A stretch of 64,000 nucleotides of DNA from assembly GCA_966186435.1 (NCBI GenBank), contig CBIFWW010000002.1:1-64000 (forward strand), written 5' to 3'. Below the pieces are notes generated by a model that saw nothing but the letters and a program-made list of their open reading frames with translations, was not told where the DNA came from and did no database searches. Of this stretch, positions 9,350-19,639 are shown piece by piece; within the stretch, counting starts at the first letter, position 1; each line of letters begins with the position of its first letter. The DNA comes from CBIFWW01 sp966186435 (GTDB taxonomy: Bacteria; Pseudomonadota; Gammaproteobacteria; Enterobacterales; Enterobacteriaceae). A program made the translations under genes and the position numbers.

Positions 9350-10510
9350 TTAAACAGCTTTAACCGCAATTGGCTCACCCTGCATCTTTTTACGCAGAGT
9401 ACGCTTGGTACGGTCGATAACTTCGCCAGCCAATTGGCCGCAGGCGGCATCGATATCGTCACCTCGGGTTTTACGCACAATAGTGGTAAAACCATAGCCC
9501 ATCAGCACCTTAGAGAAACGGTCGATACGGCTATTAGAGCTACGGCCATAAGGCGCGCCCGGGAACGGGTTCCAAGGAATCAGGTTGATTTTGCATGGGG
9601 TGTCTTTCAGACATTCCGCCAGCTGATGCGCGTGATCGGTGCCGTCATTGATATGGTCAAGCAGCACGTACTCTACCGTTACCCGGCCCTGATTGGCGTT
9701 GGATTTCCCCAGATAGCGACGAACGGCTTCGAGGAAAGTCTCGATATTGTACTTTTTGTTGATAGGCATGATTTCGTCACGGATAGCATCCGTTGGCGCA
9801 TGCAGAGAGATAGCCAGAGCAACGTCGATCATATCACCCAGCTTATCCAGCGCAGGCACCACGCCAGAGGTAGACAGGGTCACGCGGCGTTTAGACAAGC
9901 CAAAGCCAAAGTCGTCCAGCATGATTTCCATGGCCGGAACCACATTGTTCAGGTTGAGCAGTGGCTCCCCCATCCCCATCATCACCACGTTGGTGATGGG
10001 GCGGACACCGGTTTTCTTTTGTGCACCGATAATTTTTGCCGCCCGCCATACTTGGCCAATAATTTCCGAAACCCGCAGGTTACGGTTAAAACCTTGCTGA
10101 GCGGTGGAGCAGAATTTACATTCCAGCGCACAACCTACCTGGGAGGAGACACACAGCGTCGCCCGGTCATCTTCCGGGATATACACGGTTTCGACCAACT
10201 GGTCAGCAATGCGGATGGCCCATTTGATGGTGCCATCGGCAGAGCGTTGTTCTTCGGCCACTTCCGGTGCACGGATTTCCGCTAACGCTTTGAGTTTCCC
10301 GCGCAATACCTTATTGATATCGGTCATTTCATCGAAGTCATCACAGCAGTAGTGATACATCCACTTCATAACTTGATCGGCACGGAAGGGTTTTTCACCC
10401 AAGTCGGCGAAGAATTCGCGCAGTTGCTGACGGTTTAAATCCAGCAGGTTAATTTTTTCTTTTGGAGAAACGGCGACGGACATTTCAGGTGTTGCGATTG
10501 GCTGTGACAT
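9350..10510 (-). CDS. rlmN: Dual-specificity RNA methyltransferase RlmN
   Basis: Radical-SAM enzyme that methylates C2 of A2503 in 23S rRNA and A37 of certain tRNAs; it contributes to translational fidelity. The radical-SAM motif CxxxCxxC is seen in CALECKFCS, and the second catalytic cysteine lies in the C-terminal AACGQLAG. The 386-residue length and most of the sequence agree with E. coli RlmN (384). The start is ATG. It follows ndk, separated by a strong terminator, as in E. coli. Confidence 0.98.
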   Translation of the reverse strand: MSQPIATPEMSVAVSPKEKINLLDLNRQQLREFFADLGEKPFRADQVMKWMYHYCCDDFDEMTDINKVLRGKLKALAEIRAPEVAEEQRSADGTIKWAIRIADQLVETVYIPEDDRATLCVSSQVGCALECKFCSTAQQGFNRNLRVSEIIGQVWRAAKIIGAQKKTGVRPITNVVMMGMGEPLLNLNNVVPAMEIMLDDFGFGLSKRRVTLSTSGVVPALDKLGDMIDVALAISLHAPTDAIRDEIMPINKKYNIETFLEAVRRYLGKSNANQGRVTVEYVLLDHINDGTDHAHQLAECLKDTPCKINLIPWNPFPGAPYGRSSNSRIDRFSKVLMGYGFTTIVRKTRGDDIDAACGQLAGEVIDRTKRTLRKKMQGEPIAVKAV

Positions 10511-10560
10511 ATTTTCTTCCGGCCTCGTTGTTACACGTTATGGCCCCAGGTGGGTTTAAG

Positions 10561-10595
10561 AAAAGAGAAGCGCCCCGGGAAACTCACCGGGGCGC
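10561..10595 (-). terminator. Intrinsic terminator of ndk
   Basis: A perfect 9-bp GC-rich inverted repeat (GCGCCCCGG with CCGGGGCGC, 8-base loop; 10570-10595) on the minus strand, directly followed by a T-rich tail (TTCTCTTTTCTT) ahead of rlmN. Confidence 0.85.
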
Positions 10596-10683
10596 AACAT
10601 TGTACAAATAATGCGAAGCAGATGCCACGCCTGCAAACAGGGCAGGATCAATTAAAGTGTAAGCACCGCTTAACGCAGGCAGA

Positions 10684-11115
10684 TTAACGGGTGCGCGGGC
10701 ACACTTCACCTTCACCAAAGAAGAAGGCAATTTCACGGGCAGCGGATTCAACGGAATCAGAACCGTGGGTGCCGTTCTCGGTTAGGCTATCTGCGTAGTC
10801 AGCGCGCAGAGTGCCAGCCAGGGCGTTTGCCGGGTTGGTTGCACCCAGGATTTCACGGTGACGGCGCACCGCGTCTTCACCTTCCAGCACGGTTACCACG
10901 ATTGGGCCAGAGGTCATGAAGGAAACCAGACCATTAAAGAATGGCTTGCCGTCATGCTCAGCATAGAAACCCTGAGCCTGCTCAGAAGACAGGTGCAGCA
11001 TTTTGGTGCCGACGATAGTAAACCCTGCTGCTTCAAAACGGGCGAAGATATTACCAATAACGTTTTTTGCCACCGCGTTTGGCTTGATGATGGAAAAAGT
11101 ACGTTCAATAGCCAT
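10684..11115 (-). CDS. ndk: Nucleoside-diphosphate kinase
   Basis: Transfers the gamma phosphate of ATP to other nucleoside diphosphates to keep NTP and dNTP pools balanced. The 143-residue length is the standard bacterial size. The start [14 protein letters not shown] and the active-site region NGTHGSDS, with the phosphorylated histidine, are diagnostic. It is transcribed alone: a terminator follows, and about 180 bases separate it from pbpC. Confidence 0.98.
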   Translation of the reverse strand: MAIERTFSIIKPNAVAKNVIGNIFARFEAAGFTIVGTKMLHLSSEQAQGFYAEHDGKPFFNGLVSFMTSGPIVVTVLEGEDAVRRHREILGATNPANALAGTLRADYADSLTENGTHGSDSVESAAREIAFFFGEGEVCPRTR

Positions 11116-11296
11116 GATTACCTCTTTCTGTGTTCTGTTGTGTTCAGCATCTCAAAGGTCGGTGACCGGTGAGTCTGGCGCGGATTATAAAGAGCATCTG
11201 CGCCGTTGCCTATGGATTAAGATAACATTTCTTTAAAATAAAATGACTTTCAGCAACATATCGTCTACTCATCCGCATTCCGCGCCGGTTAGCGGG

Positions 11297-13609
11297 CTAT
11301 TGCAGTATGAAGTTAAGCACCTCAGTCTGGCCACTCTCATCCAGCACCACAAGCTGATATGGCCCGGGCTTATCCAATATCAGGGTGATATTCGGATTTA
11401 TCTCAGCCATTGGTTCCCCATTAAGAAACCACCAGGCCGGGACTGAGGCTTGTAACACCAGCTGGAGCGCCCCCTGCCCCGGCAACCGTTTTAATACTGA
11501 ACCTTCCCGCACCCCATCTATCCATAGCGGGGTTCCCCGTTGCTGTTGCAGCGGTGGGCAAGAGGTTGACGCCGTGGGTATTCGCTGCGCCCGGCGCTCT
11601 GATGGCGGCAGCCACGGCTCCAGTGCCACCGGCCACAGGATTAGGTTCGCCGGGTGGGCCTGGGGGCAATCAGCGGCCACCTGTTGATGGCGATCATTCA
11701 TCCACAGCGGCAGTTGAATGCCCTGCTGCCCTTCGAGCCGGGGATCTTCCAGCGTCGGCGGCTGGCTACTCTCCAGCAGCCAGGTATTCAAGCGACGTCG
11801 GCAATTACTATCCCCCGCAGGCAGATCCTGGCCGCCGGGCCAGCAGACAGTGCCCTGGGATACCGAGGTGGGGCGCGGATCGGCCACGCTACCCTTCCCT
11901 GGCGTGCGGCGTGAAAGCAGCAAATTATTCACCTGATTCAGCAGCGGCACGGCGCTGGCAAACCCGAATTGTCCGGCTACCGGAGTGCCATCCGGGCGGC
12001 CAGTCCAGATCCCGATGATATAACGGGAAGAAACCCCCATGGCCCAGGCATCCCGGTAGCCGTAGCTGGTGCCGGTTTTCCAGGCCAATGGTGGCTCTGG
12101 CGGCAAGGCATCATCAGGCTGGGGTTGGGCATCACCCGATAAAATACGCCGGATGATCCAGGCAGCCCCCGGGGACATTAGCGGTTTCTCCACCAGTGGC
12201 TGTTGCGGAAAGAAACGCAGCCCCGCCGTTTTGCCGTGGCGGGACAAAGCGCTGTAGGCCACCAGCATATCCCGTAATCGGGTGCCGGTGCCGCCCAGCA
12301 CCACGGCCAGATTGGGCGCCACGCCAGCCGGATAACGCAGCGGCACCCCGGCCCGGGCCATTTGTGCACTGAACTTCCTGGGGCCATAGGCCTCCATCAC
12401 CTGCACCGCAGGCAGGTTGAGAGAACGTTCCAGGGCTTCACTCATGCTTACCGGGCCGTGGAAGCCAGTATCGAAGTTACCGGGGCGGTAATCGCCGAAG
12501 CGGCGCGGGACATCCTGTAACAGCGATGCGGGATGGATCAGCCCTTCATCCAACGCCAGGCCGTATACAAAAGGCTTCAATAATGACCCAGGGGAGCGAA
12601 TCGCACTCGCCATATCGATATGGCCGAAGCGGCTATTATCATCCAGATCAACAGAGCCAACCCAGGCTTTAACCGCCATGGTCTGGCTATCCACTACCAC
12701 CATTGCCAAAGAGGTACGGGCCGGTAGCCGGTTTTTGGTGTTGAGCGCCAGTTGTTCCAGTTGCCGTTGCAGGGTGGCATCGAGCGTAGTGATGATTTTC
12801 AGCGCCGGACTGTGGCGTAATAAGGTCCGGGAGAGTAACGGGGCCAGCTGAGGCTGTTGGCGCGGGGCCAGCCAGATGGGTTCTTCCAGCGCTTCTTTCA
12901 CTGACTGGGCTGGCCAAACGCCCTGCTCCTCTAGCCGGGCCAGCACTTTATTACGCGCCAGTTGTGCTCTATCCGGCCAGCGGTCGGGCCGCAGGCGGCT
13001 GGGGGCCTGGGGTAACACCGCCAGCATGGCGGCTTCGGAATAACTAAGTTGTGCCGGAGGTTTGCCGAGGTAGGCCCAGCTGGCAGCGCCAATTCCTTGC
13101 AGAGTACCGCCGTAGGGTGCACGGTTAAGGTAAAGCGTGAGAATTTGTGATTTAGAAAGGTGCCACTCCAACTGGATCGCCCGCCAGGCCTGGCGCAGTT
13201 TGCCGCCAAGGCTACGGGGATGAGGATCGAGCAGCCGGGCCACCTGCATGGTGATGGTGCTGCCGCCGGACACCACTCGCCCGGCTTGCAGATCCTGCCA
13301 GGCGGCGCGGATCACCGCCAGCGGGTTGATCCCCGGATGCTGCCAGAACCAGCGGTCTTCATAACCCACCAGCGCCTGGATATAGCGCGGGGAAACCTCA
13401 TCAAGCGTCACTGGATAGCGCCAAACCCCGTTTTCATCGGCAAAGCGCCACAGCGGGGTGCCATCTTCAGCCACCACTACCCGGGCCGGGTGCACATCCT
13501 TGAGCGGCAGCGGCCACTGTTTATCCGCCAGCCACAGGCATAACGGCAGTATCAGCAGTAACCCAAAAGTACCCAGGGCCAGACGGCCCCGGGGAGTTAA
13601 ATGGCCCAC
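11297..13609 (-). CDS. pbpC: Penicillin-binding protein 1C
   Basis: Bifunctional class A penicillin-binding protein. A membrane segment (about 11-28) is followed by a glycosyltransferase domain (GT51) with the catalytic glutamate E84 in VGYEDRWFW and GGSTITMQVARLL; the transpeptidase domain has SxxK in SPGSLLKPF and KTGTSYGYRDAW; a BiPBP_C domain lies at the C-terminus. Length 770 matches E. coli PbpC. It starts with GTG three bases after the yfhM stop, so the two are translationally close; YfhM is the alpha-2-macroglobulin thought to guard PBP1C-dependent cell-wall repair. A poor T tail follows the gene. Confidence 0.96.
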   Translation of the reverse strand: MGHLTPRGRLALGTFGLLLILPLCLWLADKQWPLPLKDVHPARVVVAEDGTPLWRFADENGVWRYPVTLDEVSPRYIQALVGYEDRWFWQHPGINPLAVIRAAWQDLQAGRVVSGGSTITMQVARLLDPHPRSLGGKLRQAWRAIQLEWHLSKSQILTLYLNRAPYGGTLQGIGAASWAYLGKPPAQLSYSEAAMLAVLPQAPSRLRPDRWPDRAQLARNKVLARLEEQGVWPAQSVKEALEEPIWLAPRQQPQLAPLLSRTLLRHSPALKIITTLDATLQRQLEQLALNTKNRLPARTSLAMVVVDSQTMAVKAWVGSVDLDDNSRFGHIDMASAIRSPGSLLKPFVYGLALDEGLIHPASLLQDVPRRFGDYRPGNFDTGFHGPVSMSEALERSLNLPAVQVMEAYGPRKFSAQMARAGVPLRYPAGVAPNLAVVLGGTGTRLRDMLVAYSALSRHGKTAGLRFFPQQPLVEKPLMSPGAAWIIRRILSGDAQPQPDDALPPEPPLAWKTGTSYGYRDAWAMGVSSRYIIGIWTGRPDGTPVAGQFGFASAVPLLNQVNNLLLSRRTPGKGSVADPRPTSVSQGTVCWPGGQDLPAGDSNCRRRLNTWLLESSQPPTLEDPRLEGQQGIQLPLWMNDRHQQVAADCPQAHPANLILWPVALEPWLPPSERRAQRIPTASTSCPPLQQQRGTPLWIDGVREGSVLKRLPGQGALQLVLQASVPAWWFLNGEPMAEINPNITLILDKPGPYQLVVLDESGQTEVLNFILQ

Positions 13610-13612
13610 TGG

Positions 13613-16600
13613 TCAGGGGTGCACAGTCAATTGATTGAGCACCGCCCCGGTCGCTCGCCAGGCTGGTACATACATAGATTCCACTTGCGGCGGCGGCACT
13701 TGATAGGTGCCCGGCGTCACTGCGCGTGCCAGATAAAGTAGGGTAACGTGCTGGCCCTGGTTTATCGGCAGCGCCGCCACAAAGCGGTCGTCACGGAACT
13801 CGATGTGTTGAATATCCGCCTGTTGCATCTGGTTAAGCAGATCGGTTACCGCATCGGCGCTATCTTCCAGGCTGGCGCTGCTGGCGGCCAGATTCTGGTT
13901 TTCCAGCTCCAGCCCGGCAGGCAACAGATCCACTACCAGCCCATCTGGCACGTTTTTATCGGCCCAAACATCCAGCCACACCAGCACCAGCTCCCCGCTG
14001 CGCAGATCCTCCTGGGACAAAGTATTACCGTCAGTATCCAAGTAGTGGCGTTCAATGTGCAGCACATTGTTTTGCGCCGCCGGGGCAGTAACCGGGTAGC
14101 CCTGGCTATCCAGCCTTAGCCACAGATTACCCGCCCCCCGGTTGGTGACCTGCAACGTAGAAAGCTGTTGCGGGCTGAGGGAGAGAGTCTGTGCGGTGGT
14201 GCCGGACAGCGGCTCAGGGTGGTAAGAGGTTGTCACCTGCCAGTCACCCGGTGCGGTTAAAGCGCCACGCCCGGCCAAAAACAGGGCGTTACTTTCTTGG
14301 GTAGAGAGCCACTGGGCCGACCAGGCCTGATCCGCCAGACCGCTGAGCAGTTGATTCTGGCTCTCCGGCATCAGGTTGTACTCTCCCAGCAGGGCCAGAA
14401 TCAGCGCGTTATCCCGCAGAGTGCTGCCGTAATCCCCCTGCCAACCGGCTGTTTCATTACGCGGGGTATTCAGTGCCAGGTTGAGGGCCTGTTCGCTGCG
14501 GGGTTTATCCCCCATCAGCTGTAATGCGACCCCAAGCTGGGCCAAGGGCAGACCGGACTGGGCCTGTTGATGTTTATCCCACAGGGCGCGCAGTGCGCCC
14601 AGCGGGGCTTTTTGCTGGCGGGCAAGCACCAGACCGGCGTAGGACTGCACGGCGAAGCGGGTAACATTCGGGTTATCGCTGTACCGGGCGGTAATTTGGC
14701 CCGGCTCCTGGAGGTAACGCAGCAGGCGATTGTTGGCACGGGTTAAAGCATCTGTTGGGACGCTGTAACCCTGGGCGGTGGCCCGCACAAGGAAATCAGT
14801 CACATAGGCGGTGAGCCAAAATTCCTCCGGTCCCTCTTTATCCCACAGGCCGAAGCTGCCGTTACTACGCTGCATATCCAGTAAGCGGGCGATGCCGATA
14901 TCGATCGCCGCCCGGCGCTGCTCATCGCTAGTGCCCTTGATACCCAGCTGCTTCAGTTGCTGGGCATTGGTGTATAGCGACGGGAACAATCCACTGGTGG
15001 TTTGTTCCAGGCAGCCGTAAGGGTAAGCCTTGAGTTCGCGAATATAACGTGAAAGGTTCAACGGCGGTTTGCCGCTGAGTAATAGCTGCCCTTCTAAGGT
15101 GGAATTATCCAGCCCGTGGGTCAAATTCGGTGGAATAGACCAGCTTTCCCCCGGTTTAAGCATCGTGCCACTGCGTTGGGTTTGTGCCGGGAAGGCCGGG
15201 CGGATGCCCAACGTCCATTGCTTACTCAGCGGCGCGGCGGTTTCTCCGGGGAGTTGAATGCCATTAATGCTCGCATTCAACGTACCTTCACCATAGCCCT
15301 GTTGAGCATAAACCGGAATAAACAGCGTGGTACGGGCACCTGGCGCCAGCTGTGGCGTAAGCGGTGCCGGATTTTCCAGATGGATATTACCGGTGGTGGT
15401 AAGCTCGATACTCAACTGCTGGGGTTTATCCGTCAGGTTAGTCAGATCCAGCGCCAGGCGGCTGGAGTCCCCTCCAGCCATAAAGCGCGGGGCATTCAGC
15501 TCAGCCACCAGCGGGGCGGCTACTACGATTTTGCTTTCAGCGCTGCCAAAGCGGTCGTCGCTCCAGGCCTGGGCCATCAACCGCAGTTCGCCGTTGAAGT
15601 CACCGATTGGCAGGGTCACCGTCCCTTCCCCTTGATCATTCAGCGTCACCACCTGAGCCTGTTGCGCCACGATGGTCACATGATTGACCGGCGGCTTGCC
15701 GCCTTTACTTAGGCTATCTGGGTCACCGTCGCCCCCGAAGGCTAAGGTAGCTTTACGACCTTGCCCTTCAATGATTTGGCCGTAAATATCATAGATATCG
15801 GCCCCGTAACGTTTCTGGCCGAAGAAAGCCTGCCACGGATCAGGGGTTTGATAATCGGTGATATTCAGCACCCCGGTATCCACCGCCGACAGCAGCAGGT
15901 GAATTTGATGAGGGCCACTGGCCCCCTGTGGCAATGGCGCTTTAACCTTCACCACCAACGGCTGATTAGGGCGCATTTTAGCCGGGGCATCCAGCGCTAC
16001 CGCCAGGCGGCGGCCTTCATCACCCAATGGCAAATGAAGTACCCCTACCGCCCTTTTCGGGGTAGCCGATTTGGCTTTATCACCGGGGCGCACGACCAGG
16101 GTACTCAGGTAAAGGTCATGGCGCTGCCAGGCTTTATCCACCGGGATTTGCAAATCCATCCCTTCGGCAGGTACATCAATGGCCTTCCACCACAGCGGGC
16201 CTTCGCTGGATTCCACCATGGCATAACCACTCCCGGCAGCCGGGGCGGCAATATGAAGCTTGATAGTGTCACCGGGTTGATAGGCCGGTTTGTCCAGCTT
16301 CATGGTCACCCTATCCGGGCGCACCGCCCCTTCACCATCGCTGTTATCCTGCCAGCTATAGCCCGCCCAGAAGCGCAGGCTACTGACCTGGCCCCAGGGC
16401 GCTTTGACTTCCAACCGGTAGGCACCCCATTCCACCGGGAAATTGACCTTGCCGGTTTGCCCGGCAGCCAGATTGATACTTTGCTCCCCTTCCACCAGAT
16501 CTTTTTGGTCGTAGCGGGACTGCCAGCCTTCGCCCTCATCCCAACGCCAGTAGTAATCCCGACGCTCGCGGATCAACCGCACTTGCAGGCCGGAAATGGC

Positions 16601-18568
16601 TTTACGATCGCCGCTGGCATTGGCATAAACGATATCGAACCCGGCTTGGCTATCTTCATCCACCATCGGCTGACGGACAGTAGTCTCTTTGCGGTAATCA
16701 TAGATTTCTTTGCTGGCAAACTGGGGGCGGATCCCCGGCAGTGTAGCCGCTGGCCAGATGGCTTGTTCCACCCGGCGGGTGACCGGGCGGCCACCGGATT
16801 CCAGCAAGCTGGCTTGCAGGATCACCTTCAGCGGCGAGCGGGTTTCCTTCCACTGACTTTGGACGCTGACCTCCCCGTGCCCCTCATCATCCAGTTTGGT
16901 CTGGATCTCATCCAGGGTGCGGGAGAGGTTTTCTTCCGCCACATCACCGAATTCAAAACCCGGCAGGGCTGGCACCGCCTGGCGTAGTGGGCGAAGATAC
17001 AGCTGCCCCTGGAGCACGTTACCGGCGGCAGGAGCACCGTAAAGGTATTGGCCATTCACAGCGAATTCCACTGTGTCTTCGGGGGTTTTCGGTGATTTAT
17101 CCACAGTCATGTTTAACGCCATGCGTTCCGGCATAAAGTCTTCCACCTGGAAGGGCCAGTTGCGTGGCTGGTTATCACCGGTATCGGCACGGATCTGCCA
17201 TTGCCCGGTTTGGGCGCTAGCACTCAGTGGCCAGGTGAATTGGTATAGCCCGTCCTTTGGCTGCCAAACCTGGGTTTTCACCACCTGTCCATCCGGTTTA
17301 ACGATAGATAGCTTCACCGGCTGGGCTGGCAGCGGGCGGCCATCAGCATCCCGCAGTAGCCCGTTCAGGATCACGGTTTCACCAGGGCGGTAGAGATCCC
17401 GGGGGCCAAACATAAAGAATTGTTTGCTGTAACCCACATCGCCGCTAACGGCAAACTCAGCCAGATCCAGGGCCGGGCGGGTAAGATCGAGTAAGGTGGT
17501 TTGCTCGCCGTTATGGGCCAGTAAAAGCGCGGCGCCGTCGGTATTGTTAAGGGTAGCGTGACCGTCGCTGGCACTTTTGGTTTCCCCCAGCGGCTGGCCC
17601 TTTCTATTCATCAGCGTCAGCGTGACATTGCCCTGCGGGCTGCCGTTTTCCAGGCTTTGGGTGAAGATATCAAAGCGGTTTTGGTAGCGGTGCAACGACA
17701 CGCCAATATCACTTAAAGTAAACAGCGTGGCGGGGTTACTGTAGCTGTATTTACCGGCAGGGTTCATGATCGCCAAATACACCCCAGGCTGTTGCAGCGG
17801 CTTGATATCACTCAGCGGTAATTGCAGCTTTTCACGAGTATTGAGTGCGGGCTTAAGGTCGAAGCGGCCGCTATAGACCAAGTCAGTCATTTTCAGCAAC
17901 TGGTCAGATTCCCAGTTCGAGACGGACTGGCGGTAATGCCATTGGCTCACCAGTGAAACCAGCGATTCCGGTTTGACCCGGTAAAAATTCACATCCACAT
18001 TAGGCACGTTGAGCGCCATCACCGGCAGCCCTTCTACCACTTTGGTGGGCAGCAGGGAACCACGGCTGGCAAAACCCACGGTAGGTTGGATATCACGGGT
18101 GGTCAGGGTTTGTTCCTGAGGATTGCTCAGCGGGGCTTTATTCAGCGCCACCAGCCCTTTATCCAGGGTAACAATCAGTTCGCGGTTCGGTTCCAAATGG
18201 CGGAAGCGTAGCTCTTTCAGGTTGGGTGATGGCTCCCAGTCCCCGTCCAACTTGCCGCTTTTTTTATCCACCAGATGCACCACTTTAATGAAGTCCTGAT
18301 TAGGATCCAGGGGCACTGAGAAAGTGAGCGCCAGGGCGCTGGCCCCGTCTAGCTGCACCTCAGACGCATCCAGTAAACTGAGCGCTTTACCGGCGCTCTG
18401 GTTGGCCAGTTTTGCCAATTGGCTGGCATCAGGTTTTGTTGTGGTCTGACTGGCTTCGGCTTCACCACCATTCGCGGTGGTAGAAGGAGTTTTGCTGTCA
18501 TCACATCCCACCAGCAGCAAGCTGGCGAGTATGGCACTGGTTACTGCGGCAAGACGGAGTCTGTTCAT
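13613..18568 (-). CDS. yfhM: Bacterial alpha-2-macroglobulin lipoprotein (YfhM, ECAM)
   Basis: A 1651-residue periplasmic lipoprotein proposed to trap and inhibit invading proteases by covalent linking. The signal peptide ends in the lipobox LLVGC (Cys22) followed by Asp-Asp, which in Enterobacterales argues for retention at the inner membrane. The thioester motif CLEQ is intact, with Cys1186 in YPYGCLEQT. MG domains, a long bait region and an alpha-toroid domain around the thioester follow the E. coli order; length agrees with E. coli (1653). It is transcribed with pbpC, as in other enterobacteria. Confidence 0.96.
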   Translation of the reverse strand: MNRLRLAAVTSAILASLLLVGCDDSKTPSTTANGGEAEASQTTTKPDASQLAKLANQSAGKALSLLDASEVQLDGASALALTFSVPLDPNQDFIKVVHLVDKKSGKLDGDWEPSPNLKELRFRHLEPNRELIVTLDKGLVALNKAPLSNPQEQTLTTRDIQPTVGFASRGSLLPTKVVEGLPVMALNVPNVDVNFYRVKPESLVSLVSQWHYRQSVSNWESDQLLKMTDLVYSGRFDLKPALNTREKLQLPLSDIKPLQQPGVYLAIMNPAGKYSYSNPATLFTLSDIGVSLHRYQNRFDIFTQSLENGSPQGNVTLTLMNRKGQPLGETKSASDGHATLNNTDGAALLLAHNGEQTTLLDLTRPALDLAEFAVSGDVGYSKQFFMFGPRDLYRPGETVILNGLLRDADGRPLPAQPVKLSIVKPDGQVVKTQVWQPKDGLYQFTWPLSASAQTGQWQIRADTGDNQPRNWPFQVEDFMPERMALNMTVDKSPKTPEDTVEFAVNGQYLYGAPAAGNVLQGQLYLRPLRQAVPALPGFEFGDVAEENLSRTLDEIQTKLDDEGHGEVSVQSQWKETRSPLKVILQASLLESGGRPVTRRVEQAIWPAATLPGIRPQFASKEIYDYRKETTVRQPMVDEDSQAGFDIVYANASGDRKAISGLQVRLIRERRDYYWRWDEGEGWQSRYDQKDLVEGEQSINLAAGQTGKVNFPVEWGAYRLEVKAPWGQVSSLRFWAGYSWQDNSDGEGAVRPDRVTMKLDKPAYQPGDTIKLHIAAPAAGSGYAMVESSEGPLWWKAIDVPAEGMDLQIPVDKAWQRHDLYLSTLVVRPGDKAKSATPKRAVGVLHLPLGDEGRRLAVALDAPAKMRPNQPLVVKVKAPLPQGASGPHQIHLLLSAVDTGVLNITDYQTPDPWQAFFGQKRYGADIYDIYGQIIEGQGRKATLAFGGDGDPDSLSKGGKPPVNHVTIVAQQAQVVTLNDQGEGTVTLPIGDFNGELRLMAQAWSDDRFGSAESKIVVAAPLVAELNAPRFMAGGDSSRLALDLTNLTDKPQQLSIELTTTGNIHLENPAPLTPQLAPGARTTLFIPVYAQQGYGEGTLNASINGIQLPGETAAPLSKQWTLGIRPAFPAQTQRSGTMLKPGESWSIPPNLTHGLDNSTLEGQLLLSGKPPLNLSRYIRELKAYPYGCLEQTTSGLFPSLYTNAQQLKQLGIKGTSDEQRRAAIDIGIARLLDMQRSNGSFGLWDKEGPEEFWLTAYVTDFLVRATAQGYSVPTDALTRANNRLLRYLQEPGQITARYSDNPNVTRFAVQSYAGLVLARQQKAPLGALRALWDKHQQAQSGLPLAQLGVALQLMGDKPRSEQALNLALNTPRNETAGWQGDYGSTLRDNALILALLGEYNLMPESQNQLLSGLADQAWSAQWLSTQESNALFLAGRGALTAPGDWQVTTSYHPEPLSGTTAQTLSLSPQQLSTLQVTNRGAGNLWLRLDSQGYPVTAPAAQNNVLHIERHYLDTDGNTLSQEDLRSGELVLVWLDVWADKNVPDGLVVDLLPAGLELENQNLAASSASLEDSADAVTDLLNQMQQADIQHIEFRDDRFVAALPINQGQHVTLLYLARAVTPGTYQVPPPQVESMYVPAWRATGAVLNQLTVHP

Positions 18569-18756
18569 CGCGATATCCCTGGCCGGTTTGGCCTATTTCC
18601 CCAATGGCGGTCGTCGTATCTTTCAAGATAACATCATCTTTGACAAATGATGGTTTAATTGGCGCTGCGCCACGTCACCCTCTGCCGGTGCATGACTTGC
18701 CGCCCCCCACAAAAACGCCGACAATCATTGTTAACGTTAATGTCATGGAGGCAACT

Positions 18757-19608
18757 ATGTCCAATTCTTATTTTGTCGGCGGCGATTGGCTGGCAGAACG
18801 AATTAACGATCCAATGATCCAAATCCTTGATGCCCGCATGGCCCCGCCCGGCCAAGAGCATCTGCACGATATGCAGGCTACTTTCGAAGCCGGGCACATT
18901 CCGGGGGCGATACGTTTTGATATTGAAGCGTTATCAGATCACAGCACCTCCCTGCCCCATATGATGCCGCGGCCGGAGGCTTTCGGCGTCGCCATGCGGG
19001 AGTTAGGGATTAATAGCCATAAGCACTTGGTGGTTTACGATGACGGCACGCTGTTTTCCGCACCCCGGGCCTGGTGGATGCTAAAGCGCTTTGGCGCTGA
19101 ACAGGTGTCAATTCTGGCCGGTGGCCTGGTGGACTGGCAGCGGGAAGAATTCGAACTGGAACAAGGTAAGTCACAACAGGCTGAAGGTGAGTTTACCGTG
19201 GCCTTTGATGATGCCCCGATCCGCCGCCTGAACGATGTGCTGCTGGCCAGTCACGAGCACACGGCCCAACTGGTGGATGCCCGTCCGGCGGCCCGCTTTA
19301 ATGCTGAGGCCGACGAACCACGCCCCGGCTTGAAACGTGGCCATATCCCCGGTGCCATCAACGTGCCGTGGAACAGTCTGGTGGAGAATGGCCAGCTGAA
19401 AACCACCGACGACCTGGAAGCGATTTTTAACGGCAGCGGCCTGGATTTAGATCAGCCGATTATTGCTAGCTGCGGCTCCGGTGTTACTGCCGCCGTGGTG
19501 GTACTGGCGCTGGCAACGCTGAATGCCAAAAACGTGGCGCTGTATGACGGTTCCTGGAGCGAATGGGGCGCCCGCGACGATCTCCCGATTGAGCCACAGC
19601 CCAATTAG
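18757..19608 (+). CDS. sseA: 3-mercaptopyruvate sulfurtransferase
   Basis: Rhodanese-family enzyme that transfers sulfur from 3-mercaptopyruvate to thiols or cyanide. Two rhodanese domains are present; the catalytic cysteine lies in the C-terminal loop CGSGVTA, typical of mercaptopyruvate enzymes. The 283-residue length agrees with E. coli SseA (281). The ATG at 18757 has GGAGG 6 bases upstream; the long upstream extension and the ATG at 18745 are less likely. It diverges from yfhM and converges on sseB with a shared terminator. Confidence 0.95.
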   Translation: MSNSYFVGGDWLAERINDPMIQILDARMAPPGQEHLHDMQATFEAGHIPGAIRFDIEALSDHSTSLPHMMPRPEAFGVAMRELGINSHKHLVVYDDGTLFSAPRAWWMLKRFGAEQVSILAGGLVDWQREEFELEQGKSQQAEGEFTVAFDDAPIRRLNDVLLASHEHTAQLVDARPAARFNAEADEPRPGLKRGHIPGAINVPWNSLVENGQLKTTDDLEAIFNGSGLDLDQPIIASCGSGVTAAVVVLALATLNAKNVALYDGSWSEWGARDDLPIEPQPN

Positions 19609-19610
19609 CA

Positions 19611-19636
19611 AAAAGCCGGGATATTCCCGGCCTTTT
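19611..19636. terminator. Shared terminator of sseA and sseB
   Basis: AAAAGCCGGG, a 5-base loop and CCCGGC followed by CTTTT form a bidirectional intrinsic terminator in the 31-base gap between the convergent sseA and sseB genes. Confidence 0.85.
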
Positions 19637-19639
19637 CAT

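Noticed and set aside
15761..16987. 408-codon plus-strand frame inside yfhM
   Set aside because: Antisense of a conserved alpha-2-macroglobulin gene; no start signals.
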